64,000 nucleotides of DNA from Ophiura sarsii (GCA_035610835.1 CM069459.1:59179817-59243816), one strand, 5' to 3'. Counted from the first letter of the stretch, positions 1 to 11,968 are shown. Program-made: numbers and translations. The notes: a model not told the origin generated them from the sequence alone.

Positions 1-170
1 CTTAATGTCTTTTACCGTACTCTCCATCCAGGCACCAAGATATTTAAAATCTTGAACTTCCTCCAGCTTGTTGCCATCATTTGTCTGTATGGATCCCTTA
101 ACACACACACAATAAATGGACGCAAAATTCGTCGTAAGCGCAGAGCCACAATGCGTAGCATCCAGTGACT
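1..170 (-). pseudogene. Non-LTR retrotransposon reverse-transcriptase fragment
   Basis: Read on the minus strand, positions 96 to 1 give 32 uninterrupted codons containing LEEVQDFKYLGAWMEST followed by VKDIK. The D-F-K-Y-L-G block is the conserved segment after the catalytic core in RTE-like and related LINE reverse transcriptases. The open frame continues back to a stop at 169-171, but that upstream part is not recognisably RT. The element reads out of the window at base 1, so its 3' part lies to the left and its 5' part is missing or decayed. It is probably a dead, 5'-truncated copy. The clade (RTE-like) is inferred from one motif only. Confidence 0.8.
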
Positions 171-217
171 ACGTGTATAATTCTTGGTCACAAGAACTTG
201 TAATATTTAACGGGTGG

Positions 218-260
218 CTGTTTCTACTGGGCAAGTTAGCGTTAATTACCGTTAAGAAAC
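218..260 (+). repeat. 43-bp direct repeat, left copy
   Basis: CTGTTTCTACTGGGCAAG followed by TTAGCGTTAATTACCGTTAA recurs with a few changes at 1374-1417. The two copies bracket the inverted-repeat element 290-1358. They are much too long to be a transposon target duplication, so the element probably entered a pre-existing short tandem repeat. Confidence 0.75.
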
Positions 261-289
261 CAGGTTTTTGCCGATCGAAAGGTTAACGG

Positions 290-1358
290 TACACTGAAAA
301 CAAAAACTAGCATTCCCTACTAGAGAAAAGTTAGTTGAAACGATGTCTGTATCTACTAACATATACTAGTAGAGCTTGGCTGAACTAATATATATATTAG
401 TACGGCAGGCGGAACCAATTCGCCAAACTAATATTTTGTTAGTTGAGCAACTAGTTCGGCCATGCCAAACTAGAATTTTGGAGCGTCCTACTAATATTCT
501 GGGGTGCCCTACTAAAAAAAAATCTAGTTAAAATGGTGTCTCCTTCAACTAACTTTTCCTAATAGTGCCAGCCCTACAAGCTTTTCTACTAGTTTAACTA
601 GTTGCAGCTAGCTGAACTAGTTGCTCAACTATGCTCAACTAGATGCTTGTACTAGCGTTTCTAGCAGTTTTATATGGTCTACACGTGAAATATACTGTTT
701 ATGGCTATGTAGGGCTTGCTGCATGGCTTTGATCTGCTTACTGCATGGCTTTGATCTGCAAGAAGAAACAACAACAAAACAGATTAAGTACATTATTGAA
801 AATTTGCTACAATTTAAGTAAGCTTACTTTACTCATCACATAGACGATAATTTAAATTACGCCATGGCTGCAATAAACTCCCAACTTTAACCTACATCAC
901 TACGTCTACGTCTACGAGTTTATAACGATGTGTTTTTGTTTAAATACAATCTTGGATTTTACTCACTTTTGCGACATCTTTATCTCAAAAACGTGCAGCT
1001 GCGAGTGAAATGATCGCCGCCGTCACGTCTATGACCAAATTGACCACCACGCACGCGCGGCAACTTCTTTAGTGCGGCACTCTCGTCCGGCATCTGGTAC
1101 GGCCGAAAAAAATCGTAGGTCTGCCTTTCGTAGTCCAACTAATTTTCAGACATTAGTTCAGCAGCACAATATAATTGGTAGGGCGTGTCCAACTAAAGGC
1201 GTTGCTACTATTCTTCATTTCATTCGTTGAAAAATTAGTTCGACCACGCACACTCTGCTAGAAGTAACATCATTACTCGTTCAACTCGGTTCAACTAAAT
1301 GCCTAACTAAGAAATTCTCGTTCAACACCCCTAAAAACGAGTTTTTGTTTTCAGTGTA
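290..1358. mobile_element. TA-flanked inverted-repeat element, CTAGT-word type
   Basis: The ends TACACTGAAAACAAAAACT (from 290) and its complement AGTTTTTGTTTTCAGTGTA (to 1358) form about 19-bp terminal inverted repeats, with TA at each end. The interior has no open frame. It is dominated by the self-complementary word ACTAGT/AACTAGTT and relatives (360-650 and 1130-1340). It is non-autonomous. TA target sites suggest the Tc1/mariner-like group, but no transposase is present to confirm this. It lies between two 40-bp direct repeats (218-260 and 1374-1417). Confidence 0.8.
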
Positions 1359-1373
1359 ATTAACGTTATCTGA

Positions 1374-1417
1374 CTGTTTCTACTGAACAACTTAGCGGTA
1401 ATTACCGTTAAAGTTCC
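1374..1417 (+). repeat. 43-bp direct repeat, right copy
   Basis: Right-hand partner of the repeat at 218-260, starting CTGTTTCTACTGAACAAC and ending in ATTACCGTTAAAG. Confidence 0.75.
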
Positions 1418-3775
1418 GCAGTAGACACACGCTCAACGAGGAGTAATGAACTATTCAACAAGTGGAAAAGATAAGAACAATGGTCCAGTATGTTTCGTGA
1501 ATCGTGATACACGTATAGGTGGGATGAGGCCAATGTTTTTGACAAGGAGGCACACAAAACAACTCGTTGGTTGAAGGAAGCCTTCTGGATTCGTAGGAGA
1601 GAACAATCCACAAAGACGAGTTAGGCCACGATAAAACACACTCTGTTCTACGGGCAAACGGACCTCTCAGTTTTTGTATTACACGTCAACTCGAACCCAC
1701 AATGAGGACATTTTTTTAAATCGATTCCTAGCGATTTAATGCATCTGGGAAGGAGGGTGGCGTGTTATTTATGGATGTTGAGAAGTTATTTCATGACAGG
1801 GCGAAAGGCTACATCGGCTTTTGTGTTGAGCGACTTTGGTCCGAAACACACATAGCTTCAAACAAAACACCCACTTATCCATCCCCGTCTTGATTATCTG
1901 TGGTGTACTCTAGCTATTGTTTCTATAGCTATAGCTATTTCTATAGCTACTGGAATTTCTCCGGAGCACAACATAAATAGGTCAGTAACACGACAGTCCG
2001 ATTATATCTACATTTAGCTTCTGGGTGCGCACACGCAAATGATTCATATGAACACGGAATTGATTAAAGAAAAACAACCTCAACTAATGAATCTTTTAAA
2101 CAGGAAATTGATAAAGGATTGACTAGAAAATCCATGACGTAACGATGTCCACTTACAGGATTTCGTGAGGAACACTTCATAGTTACGCAGAAGAATCTAT
2201 CTCAGATGGGAAGCTGAATTGACAAAGCTATATATTTAAATGGTTCAATATTTTAGTTCTACATACACTTTTGGATTTTTAGAATATTTCCTTTGATTTA
2301 TATAATTTGTATACATTTATTATGGTTGTCTTCTTTATTATTGTTTATTTATTTTATTTATTTGGCTTTACATTGCTATACAATCTATATTGACTGACTT
2401 GAGTCTGGACTCACCAGAACAAAAACAATGTCATCTGTAATTGAAACCATTGAACATCATTGTATACATTCTATAAGGCCTTACTTTGATTTGACTGTTA
2501 TAGGATATCAAACGAGATGAATCGTCTATAGTACGGATAGTTATTGGCGCGAAATACATTGTTTTAGATTTTTCAAAAACCTTGTCGTTGAATGAAGCTT
2601 GAAGCTACTTTCACCCTTTCATTTGTTTACATTGATGTTACTTAACACACTGTACTGATCAGACACATATCGACTCACGATTGTTTGATCATAAGAATGT
2701 TTCGCAATATAATTTTGTATCATATGGGTACATTTTGACATTTGTGTTCAGGGATGTGGCCTTATTTCGTACATTTAAATATCCAGATTTGTTTTGCGTT
2801 TCTGCTATGGTAAACAAAAACCTTCGGATGCAATTTGTCCGTACTCCGTGATACTCCGTGATTTTTTTAACTTCAGTAGCAACCTCTATTGATAATTATT
2901 ATTAGGGAGCTTTCGATTTGGACGACGGACGCTTAAGATGACATAGCTATAATAATATAGTATTTCTTAAAGAATATAACACAACCTTCCTTGCGCCTTT
3001 GATCTGTCTGCTTCACTAATGCAGCCATCGAGAGTACTACAATAGTTATATTGTTAACGCCAGATAAGTAGAGAGGTTTCTAGTTAATCACCGATCTTTT
3101 TCCGATGCTTTTAACAATAGAACGATATCGTTGTAAAATCGCTAGAAAAATGCTTTAAAATCACTGTAGAGTTTGGATATCGCCCCTTAGAGAAAATAAA
3201 ATTAATTGTGAAAGCTGTACTAAACACTCATTACAGGCACACATACAAAATTATTTTTAGAAGATGTGACCTCTATCCGCTGTCTATAATTATCAAAGAG
3301 TAATACCTAATTAAAATACATAATTATCTCTGCATGGAAAACGAGTTTAAAAACATGGCTTACGTCATTTTAAGTGGTTAATAACTTTCAGCTGTAATTA
3401 TATTTCAAACAAAATCGAAATGTAAATTCCAGTAAATCGGACCATTTGTCGAATAAAATATAATTATTACTTTACCTCATTTAATATCAAACACATAAGT
3501 CAAGTAGGCCTAAATGAAGGTGCTTTTCCGCGTCTCACACCACGTATACTATATACATCTTTGAGCGTGAATTCCAAGGACTTTTTCAAAGTTACCCCCG
3601 AAGCGCACTACCGAACAAAGTGGTCGTATCATGGCGCCTTTCTCTACACACCGTGTACTGTAAATGCCCCTAGGTCATGCGGATACGATAGCCCTTCCTG
3701 TTATACGGGCCTTATGATTATCCTACTTGAATTCCATACATGATATAGGTGCTTGAATAGTGGTATTGTTAAATA
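1418..3775. other. Mostly unexplained AT-rich sequence
   Basis: No gene is recognised. It holds a short TATAGCTA-rich simple repeat (1910-1955) and a duplicated TACTCCGTGA (2843-2864). About 1955-2090 is similar to 6345-6470: both carry GGTCAGTA and, near the end, TTGATTAAAGAAAAACAAC. That pair is a dispersed repeat of unknown class. Confidence 0.5.
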
Positions 3776-3999
3776 TACACACAGAAAACACTATGTAAAA
3801 AAATTACACAAATTATGTAAAAAATACACAATCTGTGTAAAAATAGAACTCCATAATACTATGTAAACAGTTGTGTTAAGCTTTTGCATAGGAACTTAAT
3901 ACAAAGCTTGGGTATATATTACATGTTTTATGTAAACTCTTACATAATAATTATGGAGTTCTATATTTACATATTTTTACATAGTGTTTTCTGTGTGTA
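3776..3999. mobile_element. 224-bp MITE, TTACATA-word type
   Basis: The ends TACACACAGAAAACACTATG (from 3776) and CATAGTGTTTTCTGTGTGTA (to 3999) are perfect complements. Inversion extends further inward through AGAACTCCATAAT / ATTATGGAGTTCT. TA is at both ends. The interior repeats TATGTAA/TTACATA words on both strands. There is no coding capacity. It has the same design as the elements at 39006-39146 and 55242-56042. Confidence 0.88.
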
Positions 4000-4184
4000 A
4001 GAATGAACAAGAGGTGGACAAATAGAGATTCTTTGTGATAATTATGGGTGGTTTTTTTTGTAGGCTAGTAAAACTAAAAGCAACGTGGTGAAAAACTCAT
4101 ACAATTTGTTCACAGGTGCGAAGAAATAAACATATAATATGTGAGGATGGATAGTAAGAAATGAATCAAAGATACTGATTCGAC

Positions 4185-4545
4185 TCAAAGAGCAACACCA
4201 ACATGCTTCACTTTCATCACATCATCACTGATTTCTGCTACCAGTGTCTACTGGGTCCCATTAGCATTACATTGCATTGAAAGGCTTATAATATTGTTAA
4301 AACAAGGGTTTGTCAAAAAATCCTGTTGCAGCTGCAGCAGTACACTTGATGTGACTTTTGTCAATTCAGTCCTCTCTCATTTTTCTTAATGAGCCTTCAT
4401 TTTTCAAATAACACATGATAGGTACGTTTTAGTTGGGATTCAACTTTGTTCACATTTGTGGCCAATTTATGCCGATCTGCACATGATGTAATTGAAGTCA
4501 GACGCGACGACCTACAGCTGTTAATTGTGTTAAAACATGTTTGGC
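4185..4545. repeat. Diverged copy of the 7210-7660 TIR family
   Basis: It aligns by eye to 7228-7570. Shared blocks include CAGTGTCTACTGG, GAAAGGCTTATAAT, TTGATGTGACTT, and CGACCTACAGCTGTTAATT near the right end. Its terminal repeats are decayed. The poly-T tract at 4550-4580 lies just beyond. Confidence 0.7.
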
Positions 4546-4825
4546 ACTTCTTCTTCTTTTTTTTCTTTTTTTCTTTTTTGGGGGGAGCCCTGTAAAGGTG
4601 TATTTGGGCAAAATGCATTCATCGGTAAAGGATAGAAGAATAGTAAAGAAAGCCTTATTCTTTATTCAGCCATCCACATTTGTAATTACCCTCAGGTGCA
4701 AGGTCACATTATAAATGCTCCATTTCACATTTCCTCCGATAAGGTGACGAAGGTACAAAAACAATTCAAACGAAACCAATCGAATAGAATGAAATCGATG
4801 GGAGCATGACAAATGGATTGAAACA

Positions 4826-5040
4826 GCACCGAAACGACGCCAAAAAACCGCACCGAAACAAAACGCACACAAAAAATGCACCGAAACGAGACCAAACAAC
4901 AAACACGCACCAAACGCACCGAAACGAGTCCAAACAAAACACACATAAAAAACGAACCGAAACAAGTCCAAACAAAACATACACAAAAACGCACCGAAAC
5001 GAGACCAAACAAAACACACACACAAAAAAACCAATCAAAC
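4826..5040 (+). repeat. Minisatellite, unit about 36 bp, roughly six copies
   Basis: Units begin CACCGAAACGAG(A/T)CCAAAC and continue into AAAACACACA-type sequence. Copies start near 4830, 4851, 4876, 4917, 4955 and 4992, with length variation. The strong A/C strand bias leaves all three plus frames and the minus frames open, which explains the overlapping 80-120-codon frames here. Those frames are low-complexity artefacts, not genes. Confidence 0.8.
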
Positions 5041-5430
5041 TACAGAGATCAAAATGAAACCAAATACAGTTGCACTATCAAGGAAATGTTTTGGACCTGG
5101 GTGACATCCACTTCAGAACCCATATGTCTCAGCACTTTCTTAATGTAACACAATAGTTTAAACAGTCATCTTATATTCCCAGGTTACCTAAATGGGTTTT
5201 TTAGATAATTGAGAGTGCACAAAATATGCAAAAAGGAGAATGTTGCGTAAAACATGAATGACAATACCATATGTATGTCATTACTGAAACATGGCGTTGG
5301 CACACTAATGCAACCCTCACAAATTCAGCAACCTGTACAAATCCATTACTCTGCTCTACTTTAGTGAGGCGTGCCTCGTATTTCATTTCAATAATACGTT
5401 TTTTCCAGTTTCCCTTTCGCGCCATTTTAT
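5041..5430 (-). other. Possible coding remnant, unrecognised
   Basis: On the minus strand, 5425-5201 encodes a 74-residue frame starting MARKGNWKKRIIEMKYEAR. A second frame, about 5155-5055, includes VLRHMGSEVDVTQVQNISL. Both look more protein-like in composition than neighbouring random frames. I recognise no family and see no convincing splice sites joining them. They could be exons, a decayed transposase or chance. Confidence 0.2.
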
Positions 5431-6344
5431 TGTAACGTTAGTGTACATAAGAGAAGACAAACTTGGGTTATCGGAGCTAATTCAATAATGTAATTCCTTT
5501 TAACAATGTTCGTAGGAAGTCCCTAAATGCATTCCAGTTATATTATCTTCTATAGTTTCTATCAGACTTCCATTTGAACTTGATCTCATTGCAAAAGACT
5601 ATGATCATTTTCATTGTGCTTTTAATGTAGTACTATTACATATGACCATTGATCTTTGTTTCAATGTATGCGCAGTGATACAAATATGGACATATATTAT
5701 TATATACAACGCTATGACGTCCCATGATATTATCGAATATGCGAACGACCGAGAAGGAACTTGTAAACAAGTTTGAAGCATTTTTGGTTTGATGCATATC
5801 AGAAACCAACATTATCGCGAATTATCCAAGAAGAAAACGTGATCTATTATTTTATCACGTTTGTTTCTCTCAATCTAACCATGTATTAGGCGTTTGGGCC
5901 ATTTTATCTATATTTCATAAACAAGAGCAAGACTAATACGGTACCCCACAGTCACCTCGTGAATTTCACGCAAGTGGGCGGGGTGAAGTCAAAATATTTC
6001 GCACGGTCGTGCAGTGCCACCCTCAGAATTGGTAGTGGTGCGATTTGGTGTGTATTTTTGACCAATATTTTTTTGAAAAGCAATCACTTCTCCCCGTTTC
6101 TTCTCTTTTTTTCTTCTCTTTTTTTTCTTTTTTTTCTTCTTTCTTTGCAAAAGAGTGGGGAGGCTATCATGTTTAAGGCTATGGCCGCCCTGCCGCCCCG
6201 GTTGCGACGCGCCTGTACCCATACCTTCATTTTTCTTGATGTTTCAAACTTATATAACATTTAAATGACTCTCCCCGGCCGGATGACTATTCAGACATGG
6301 ATTACTCATTTTGCACTGGTGTTTAGTTGCACCGTAGTTCGGAT
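5431..6344. other. No gene recognised; T-rich tract
   Basis: It holds a C/T-rich tract (6090-6150) that makes opposing low-complexity frames. I see nothing else of note. Confidence 0.5.
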
Positions 6345-6505
6345 TATGAGCACAAAATAAACAGGTCAGTAGCGCGACTTTCACTCAACTCAAGCGTCTG
6401 GATGTGCAGGCACGTTTGCTTCGTGTGAAAACGAAATTGATTAAAGAAAAACAACATCAGCTTTACGAATCGTTAACACTTTCCGCGCGGCTATTCGTTT
6501 TGAAT
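6345..6505. repeat. Dispersed repeat ending in a piggyBac-like terminal sequence
   Basis: 6345-6470 resembles 1955-2090. At 6473, TTAACACTTTCCGCGCGGCT matches the left terminus of the TTAA-flanked MITE family seen complete at 43234, 45505 and 47223, but the rest of that element is not present downstream. It is a solo end or a chance of nested decay. Confidence 0.55.
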
Positions 6506-7006
6506 CTCTCTTTCGGGAGCTCGAAGATGAAAGGAAAATAGTTGTTGCCGACGCTTTGGAACCCGATTGTTTATTTTGACGGAATAAATCGTATTGAAAA
6601 TTAGGAACCAGCGCGATGCAGGGGGTAACTTTGAGCTGCCGAAAGACAAATTCATTCGTTTTAGTTTCATTTATTTAAAACTCTGCGCATTTTGTTCTTT
6701 TTTTTCTTCTTTTCATTCTTTGTTCATGCATTTAGTTATCTAGTAGGCCTAATTGTTTTATTTATAATACAGTTTGAGTAAGACCCAAGTGATTACACTA
6801 GGAAATACTCACGACAAATAGTCCAACTCCTGGGAGTCTTGTTCACTTACAGTTTGTCTCATTTTTCTGGATATGTCATCATTATTGGAAGTCTGCCATT
6901 TCATATTGATTTCAATATTATTAATTTTTAATTAAACAATTATTTCCTTCTCTTGAAATGCGCAGTCCCGAAGGCTGTTTGTAAAATCGTGTATATTTCT
7001 TTACAG

Positions 7007-7185
7007 ATGATGCATGGAATGATGGAAAGCATGACGTCAGTATAATGCTGAACATCTGCACTGACGATGGACGTGATGAATGTGCCAGAGAGATATTGGC
7101 GCGGATATTAGGAATTGTTTCAGATGTGTTTAGGTTCGAAAATCTAGAACAATATCTAATCGATTACCTGTTGGACGCCATATGA
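7007..7185 (+). CDS. Candidate 3'-terminal coding exon, unknown protein
   Basis: A good acceptor-like site, a pyrimidine-rich run ending TTTCTTTACAG at 7006, is followed by 58 open codons in phase (first full codon 7009) to TGA at 7183-7185. The peptide has balanced, protein-like composition: it includes NDGKHDVSIMLNICTDDGR in its first half, then CAREILARILGIVSDVF, then LEQYLIDYLLDAI at the end, predicted amphipathic helices. No ATG opens this frame, so it would be an internal-to-terminal exon of a spliced gene whose upstream exons I cannot place. The TIR family at 7210 begins about 25 bases after the stop. I do not recognise the family. Alternatives are a chance frame or a pseudogene exon. 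Confidence 0.4.
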
Positions 7186-7209
7186 ACTGTATGCCAGACA
7201 CCATGGGTC

Positions 7210-7660
7210 AATTCAAAGAAGATTTCTTGATGCAACCCAGCATGCATCATTCTCATCACATGGCCTACTGATTTCAGCCACTAGTGTCTACTGGTTCCCA
7301 TTGACATTACAGTACAATGAAAGGCTTATAATGTGGTCAAACAAGGGTCTTCAAGAAAATCCTTCTGCAAGTAGTACAATTGATGTGACTTCAATTTAGT
7401 CCTTTCATGTTCTCCTTAAAGACCCTTTATTTTTGAAATAGCACGTACGTATGTTTTAGTTGGAATTCAACTTCTTTTCATATTATTTTACCAAGTTATG
7501 CCTATCTCTACCATGTATTAGAAGCTGGAAGTCCAGACGACCTACAGCTGTTAATTACTTTAACATATGTGTGGCACTGTTTGTTTTGGAGATAAGCCCT
7601 GCTGGTACTGTAGGAGCGCTAAGCATGCTGGGGTGCATCAAGAAATCTACTTTGGGGTCA
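7210..7660. mobile_element. TIR element, founder-type copy of a dispersed family
   Basis: AGATTTCTTGATGCAACCCA (7221 onward, followed by GCATGCAT) is inverted as GCATGCTGGGGTGCATCAAG (about 7625-7650). Similarity continues outward through CAAAGAAGATTTC / GAAATCTACTTTG. The interior is shared with 4185-4545, 8590-8830 and, in reverse orientation, 40632-40870. It lacks a usable transposase frame. The superfamily is not assigned because I cannot define the target duplication. Confidence 0.72.
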
Positions 7661-7999
7661 ATTATATCTGTACAATGCTTCATTAGATAATTGACGACTA
7701 ACTTTGTATCTTGAGTGTAATTGCTTACGGCAAAAGTGACGAGACAAAAAAAAAAGTTGTGCAACTTGCCAAATGAAGATGTCTTGTACACACAAAGCCC
7801 TGCTGCGATCATTAGACTCCCCACTACTGTAACATAAGCGATTTGAACCGTATCGCCCGTAGCAATTAATGACCCTAATGAAGTTTTGGCAATTTACCAG
7901 AAGAAAATTTCATTATTGCATTACAACATTGCAGAGTACATAATTGATGGAGTTCCATGTGAACTTCACTGCTAATCAGTTCAACCTAGTATAATGTTA

Positions 8000-8485
8000 G
8001 GGAACAGTTCCATTTATACGCGATAAATTTATCGCGACTGTATCGGGCCTGATATGTTTTGGACCCGATGTTTTTCAAGTTGATACGCGATAAAATAGTC
8101 ATCAGGCCCCGATAAAATAGACATCGCGGGCCCGATACGAGGCCTCTAGCCATACCTTGGGGGTATGTTTAGCAAATAGAGCGGGGACATTGTTAGCAAA
8201 TACACGAGGATATACAATTTACGTTAAACATCCATAATCAATAACATTATCTCTAAAAAACAAGAGATTTGTACCTTACAACTAGAATAAATAACCCGAA
8301 GCTCTATTTACATACCGACCACTTATCTTTCGTTATATTTAAACAAGCGGTAATACGCTACTCGATATATAATCCTTTGCTACTCGCAACTGTACGCGAG
8401 AAAAATCTCATCGGGGCCTGATAAAAAACTCATCGGGCCCAGAACATTCTCGCACTTTTTATCGCGTACAAATGGAACTGCTCCC
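8000..8485. mobile_element. Harbinger-like MITE with TTA target duplication
   Basis: GGGAACAGTTCCATTTATAC followed by GCGATAAA (8000-8027) is inverted at 8458-8485 as TTTATCGCGTACAAATGGAA then CTGCTCCC. TTA flanks both sides (7997-7999 and 8486-8488). GG-starting TIRs with 3-bp TTA/TAA duplications are typical of PIF/Harbinger. The interior carries repeated CGGGCCCGAT / ATCGGGCCTGAT words on both strands. It is non-coding. Confidence 0.8.
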
Positions 8486-8528
8486 TTACATGGTAGACCT
8501 GTATGTTTAGCTAAAACATAGGCCTTGA

Positions 8529-8556
8529 GGGGGGGGGGGGGGGGGGGGGGGGGGGG
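8529..8556 (+). repeat. Poly-G run, 28 bases
   Basis: Uninterrupted G homopolymer. Its true length is uncertain in any assembly. Confidence 0.9.
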
Positions 8557-8589
8557 TCCGATGAGGTAACCAATGAAATGCTCTGAAGG

Positions 8590-8830
8590 ACACTTGGATG
8601 GCCAGACCTAAACCGTCAACGTGTTTTATACTACTACAATTTATTTTTCATATTGCGCCAAGTTATGCCTATCTGTACCATGTATTAGAAGTCCAGACGG
8701 TCCTCCGGCTGTTGATTACTTCAACACATGTTTGGGACTGTTTTTTGTTGTTGACTGTTTGGTCAAAAAGTTATGTGGTTCTGTGGTGTTGCTAAGCAAT
8801 GCTGGACTGCACAATAAGTCTTCTTTGACT
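8590..8830. repeat. Partial copy of the 7210-7660 family
   Basis: It shares CAAGTTATGCCTATCTGTACC (split: CAAGTTATGCC / TATCTGTACCATG), GAAGTCCAGACG and a decayed right terminus (GCTAAGCAATGCTGGACTGC) with 7490-7650. The left half is missing, replaced by sequence after the poly-G run. Confidence 0.65.
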
Positions 8831-8899
8831 CTAATTATATTTGAGTTAGCGAGCTATTTTAAATCCAGCTTTATCCACACGTGTATTGCAATGTTCTAA

Positions 8900-9755
8900 A
8901 TAACCTGAACACACTTTAGTATTAGATCATAGATGGTTACCGAAATACAGACCGTACAGATTTCTAAATTGAGTATGCATTTATAGCGCTAGAATTCAGG
9001 CATTTCAGAATAATTGTGCCAATTAAAACCTACTAGTGACACACTTGATTATATAAATAGTTTATCATATCAAAGTTAATAATTTGTGTTTAAATTTAAC
9101 CATGATTTAACATGAATTGAAACACAAATGCTATATGTATGAATAAAACTACCACATTTTGGATCATAGCACATAGCAAAATGAATGGGCGCTTGATATT
9201 TCTTCGCGTATGTACGTATTTGTTTCAGGTTCCAGGCTGAGATGAGTTGAGAATGATACATTCAAGGATTATCGCATAGCATCAAACGCAAGGCAATTAT
9301 TCTCCTTAAGAAATTATCATAAGACACGTTTACCGTTAACGTATTGACATGAATCTCCCCTAAATAATTACTGACTGACAGTCAAGAAGAAATTAGGAAT
9401 AATGTTTCTTTGCAAATCTGTCTGATAAGAAAGTGAAGACGAGAATAACGACTTCCATCATGAAGATAACTAAATATGTCATTGTCACGGCCGACAAACA
9501 CAATCAATGTCGCGCTGTTTGTTTGTAGGAACGCAGTGTCCAGAATGATTGCTTTACGTGCCAGTTGGTTTATGAGACGAACTATTAATTTACTTGACTA
9601 GAATTCCCTCTCTTTTAATAATTAAACGGTAACCAAATCCCCGCTCGTCTGTCCATATGATTGCATTGAATTGTAACACCATAATCATCCACAACAGAAC
9701 AAACTCGACACCGAGCGAGACACCGTCGCTTGATTGCAACACTCTCAATAGTTAA
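8900..9755. other. Unexplained AT-rich stretch
   Basis: No gene, repeat family or inverted repeat that I can support. Confidence 0.4.
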
Positions 9756-9945
9756 ACTTCGGTTTTCATCTTTCCGCGTGCAATCCAAGGGTACGCGCGT
9801 TATGGCCACTGACACGCGAGTTTTGGTCGCCCGCTCGCGTCACGCATATGATACACAGTTTGCTTGTTTCCTTCATGCGCGCCCGTGTCCTTTTGCATTC
9901 ATTTGCTGCTGTAAGGAGGCTTCGCCAATTTGGAACCGATCCGAG
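9756..9945. repeat. Dispersed repeat pair with 12600-12750
   Basis: Both segments carry CGTCACGC(A/G)TATGAT(A/G)CACAGT, then CATGCGCGCCC, then AAGGAGGCTTC / AAGAAGGCTTC and CCAATTTG. Direct orientation. The class is unknown. Confidence 0.65.
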
Positions 9946-10826
9946 TATAGAAACAAGGTATACTCGTCCGGCCACCGGTTTCGGTATATGTTCTTTTAAC
10001 CTAGTGGTTTACTGTATATTAATCTAAGCTCATACAATTATCGAGCCGGAGCTTTATATCTTTCGTTGGTGAGATAAATACATTTTGATGATTACTATCG
10101 TGATTCGTGAGCTTGAATAATTTGAAATCCAATTTATGAAGAAAATTGTGTTTTGAACTATTCTGGAAAGAGTTAACCAAAAAAGTTCTCGATCGTAGCC
10201 AGCACGAACGAAGGTCGCCAATCCTCTTCACATAGGTTATCTTTAAAACACCGACTACATCCTTCATTCCGCCACACTATAACATTTTTTTCCCGATATA
10301 GGTCTGCGCCCGCGCCTATATTGTTTTTCCACTTCTGTAAAACATATGTAAAATAGCTACTCGTACTACACGATATCGAGGTCTTTTTATGACTTATTTA
10401 TGTCGTTGTTGTTTTTGTTAGTTACCAGACACTACTTAATAATTGAGTATTATGTAGCTTCTTGTGACTTCCTTAATTATTGCCTGTTGTACTTTTCTAA
10501 TCGAGCAAATGCAGCTATAACATCGCTGTTATGCATTCGGCCTGCTTGGAAATCTCAGTTCAATCAATCCTCGACTTCATTTGATTTACTACTATATAGA
10601 AGAAAGCAACCGTTATTCGATTTACTGTAAGATAATACGATTCATCGGTATACCGGTGAGAGTTTTGTAACATAATTAAGATAATGAGAGACTAATAATG
10701 ACATTATTGTCTGAATAGCATAACTAAATACCTACTCATTCAACCTCTTGGATGGGATATCAAGGAAGCCGTATAGCGATAAACGGATTGTTTAATACTA
10801 TCTGTTGAACTTCAATGTGAGTTTTA
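9946..10826. other. No feature recognised
   Basis: AT-rich unique-looking sequence. Short frames here look random. Confidence 0.4.
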
Positions 10827-11588
10827 TACACTCTTAGAAAAAATGGTTCGTTTAAGAACCCTTTTTTGTCCCGCGGGGAGCACCTTTTGGCCTAAAAGGT
10901 TCTAAAAAAGAACCTTAGAATGGTTCTTTGAAGAACTTTCAAATTTTAAATTAGACCTAAAGGTATATTTACTTTTTTGTTTTTATGTAATATGCAAATC
11001 AAGAGAAATGTAAACAAATGTAATCCTTTTCAACTGTTAAAAATCATTTCTTCTTGGCTAAAAACATTTTTTACCGTTTTACCAAGAACCATTGAGGGTT
11101 CTCCATAATTTTTTCCCAAAAGGTTCTTGAAGCTTGAGGAACCATTTTCTTGGCTAAAGAACCCTTTTAGAACCTTTTTTGGTTCTAAAAGGAACCCTAT
11201 AGAAATTTCATTGGGTTTCCTTTTAGAACCAAAAAAGGGTTCTAAAAGGGTTCTTTAGCCAAGAAAATGGTTCCTCAAGCTTCAAGAACCTTTTGGGGAA
11301 AAATTATGGAGAACCCTCAATGGTTCTTGGTATAAAACGGTAAAAAATGTTTTTAGCCAAGAAGAAATGATTTTTAACAGTTGAAAAGGACTAAATTTGT
11401 TTACATTTCTCTTGAATTTGCATATTACATAAAAACAAAAAAGTAAATATACCTTTATGTCTTATTTAAAATTTGAAAGTTCTTCAAAGAACCATTCTAA
11501 GGTTCTTTTTAGAACCTTTTAGGCCAAAAGGTGCTCCCCGCGGGACAAAAAAAGGGTTCTTAAACGAACCATTTTTTCTAAGAGTGTA
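10827..11588. mobile_element. 762-bp foldback element, GGTTCTT-word type
   Basis: Two arms of about 370 bp are near-perfect inverted copies around a short loop near 11200-11212. The ends are TACACTCTTAGAAAAAATGG and CCATTTTTTCTAAGAGTGTA, with TA on both sides. The arms repeat GGTTCTT/AAGAACC words in both orientations. Arm-to-arm identity is very high with only scattered differences (for example TAATCC/GGACTA near 11018/11385). No coding capacity. Confidence 0.92.
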
Positions 11589-11968
11589 GTTGTCTAATAT
11601 TTCTTGATGATTTTGCGACACTTCGGCGAGTACAAATGTTATTCGTAATTGGTGCACATACGTTTCAAAGTGGGCCGTGCTATCCAACTACGCATGCTCA
11701 GAGCAATCAGTGCTCCGAAAACGAGGCTAGGGATGTAGCCGAGACGAGAGTGATATCGTTTTTCAATGTAGTGAACTTTGCACTAATCATAAAAATTCTT
11801 CATACTTCTGAGCTGTTCAATATTTAACGTAATATTTATATCTCTCGAGAACTACATATTCATAGCGATCAAACAAAAACCTTCTAAAATAGTTTATACC
11901 ACAGATAATGATCGCTACATTATCTCACTTCTGTTAGTGTGTAAAATTCGACAAACTTTCCTCACTCA

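Noticed and set aside
4666..5148. Overlapping 83-122-codon frames on both strands
   Set aside because: They are produced by the A/C-rich 36-bp minisatellite; amino-acid runs follow the repeat.
6473..6590. Plus frame with RFESLFRELEDERK as a possible exon
   Set aside because: It begins in a piggyBac-like terminal sequence, lacks clear splice sites, and overlaps another open frame.
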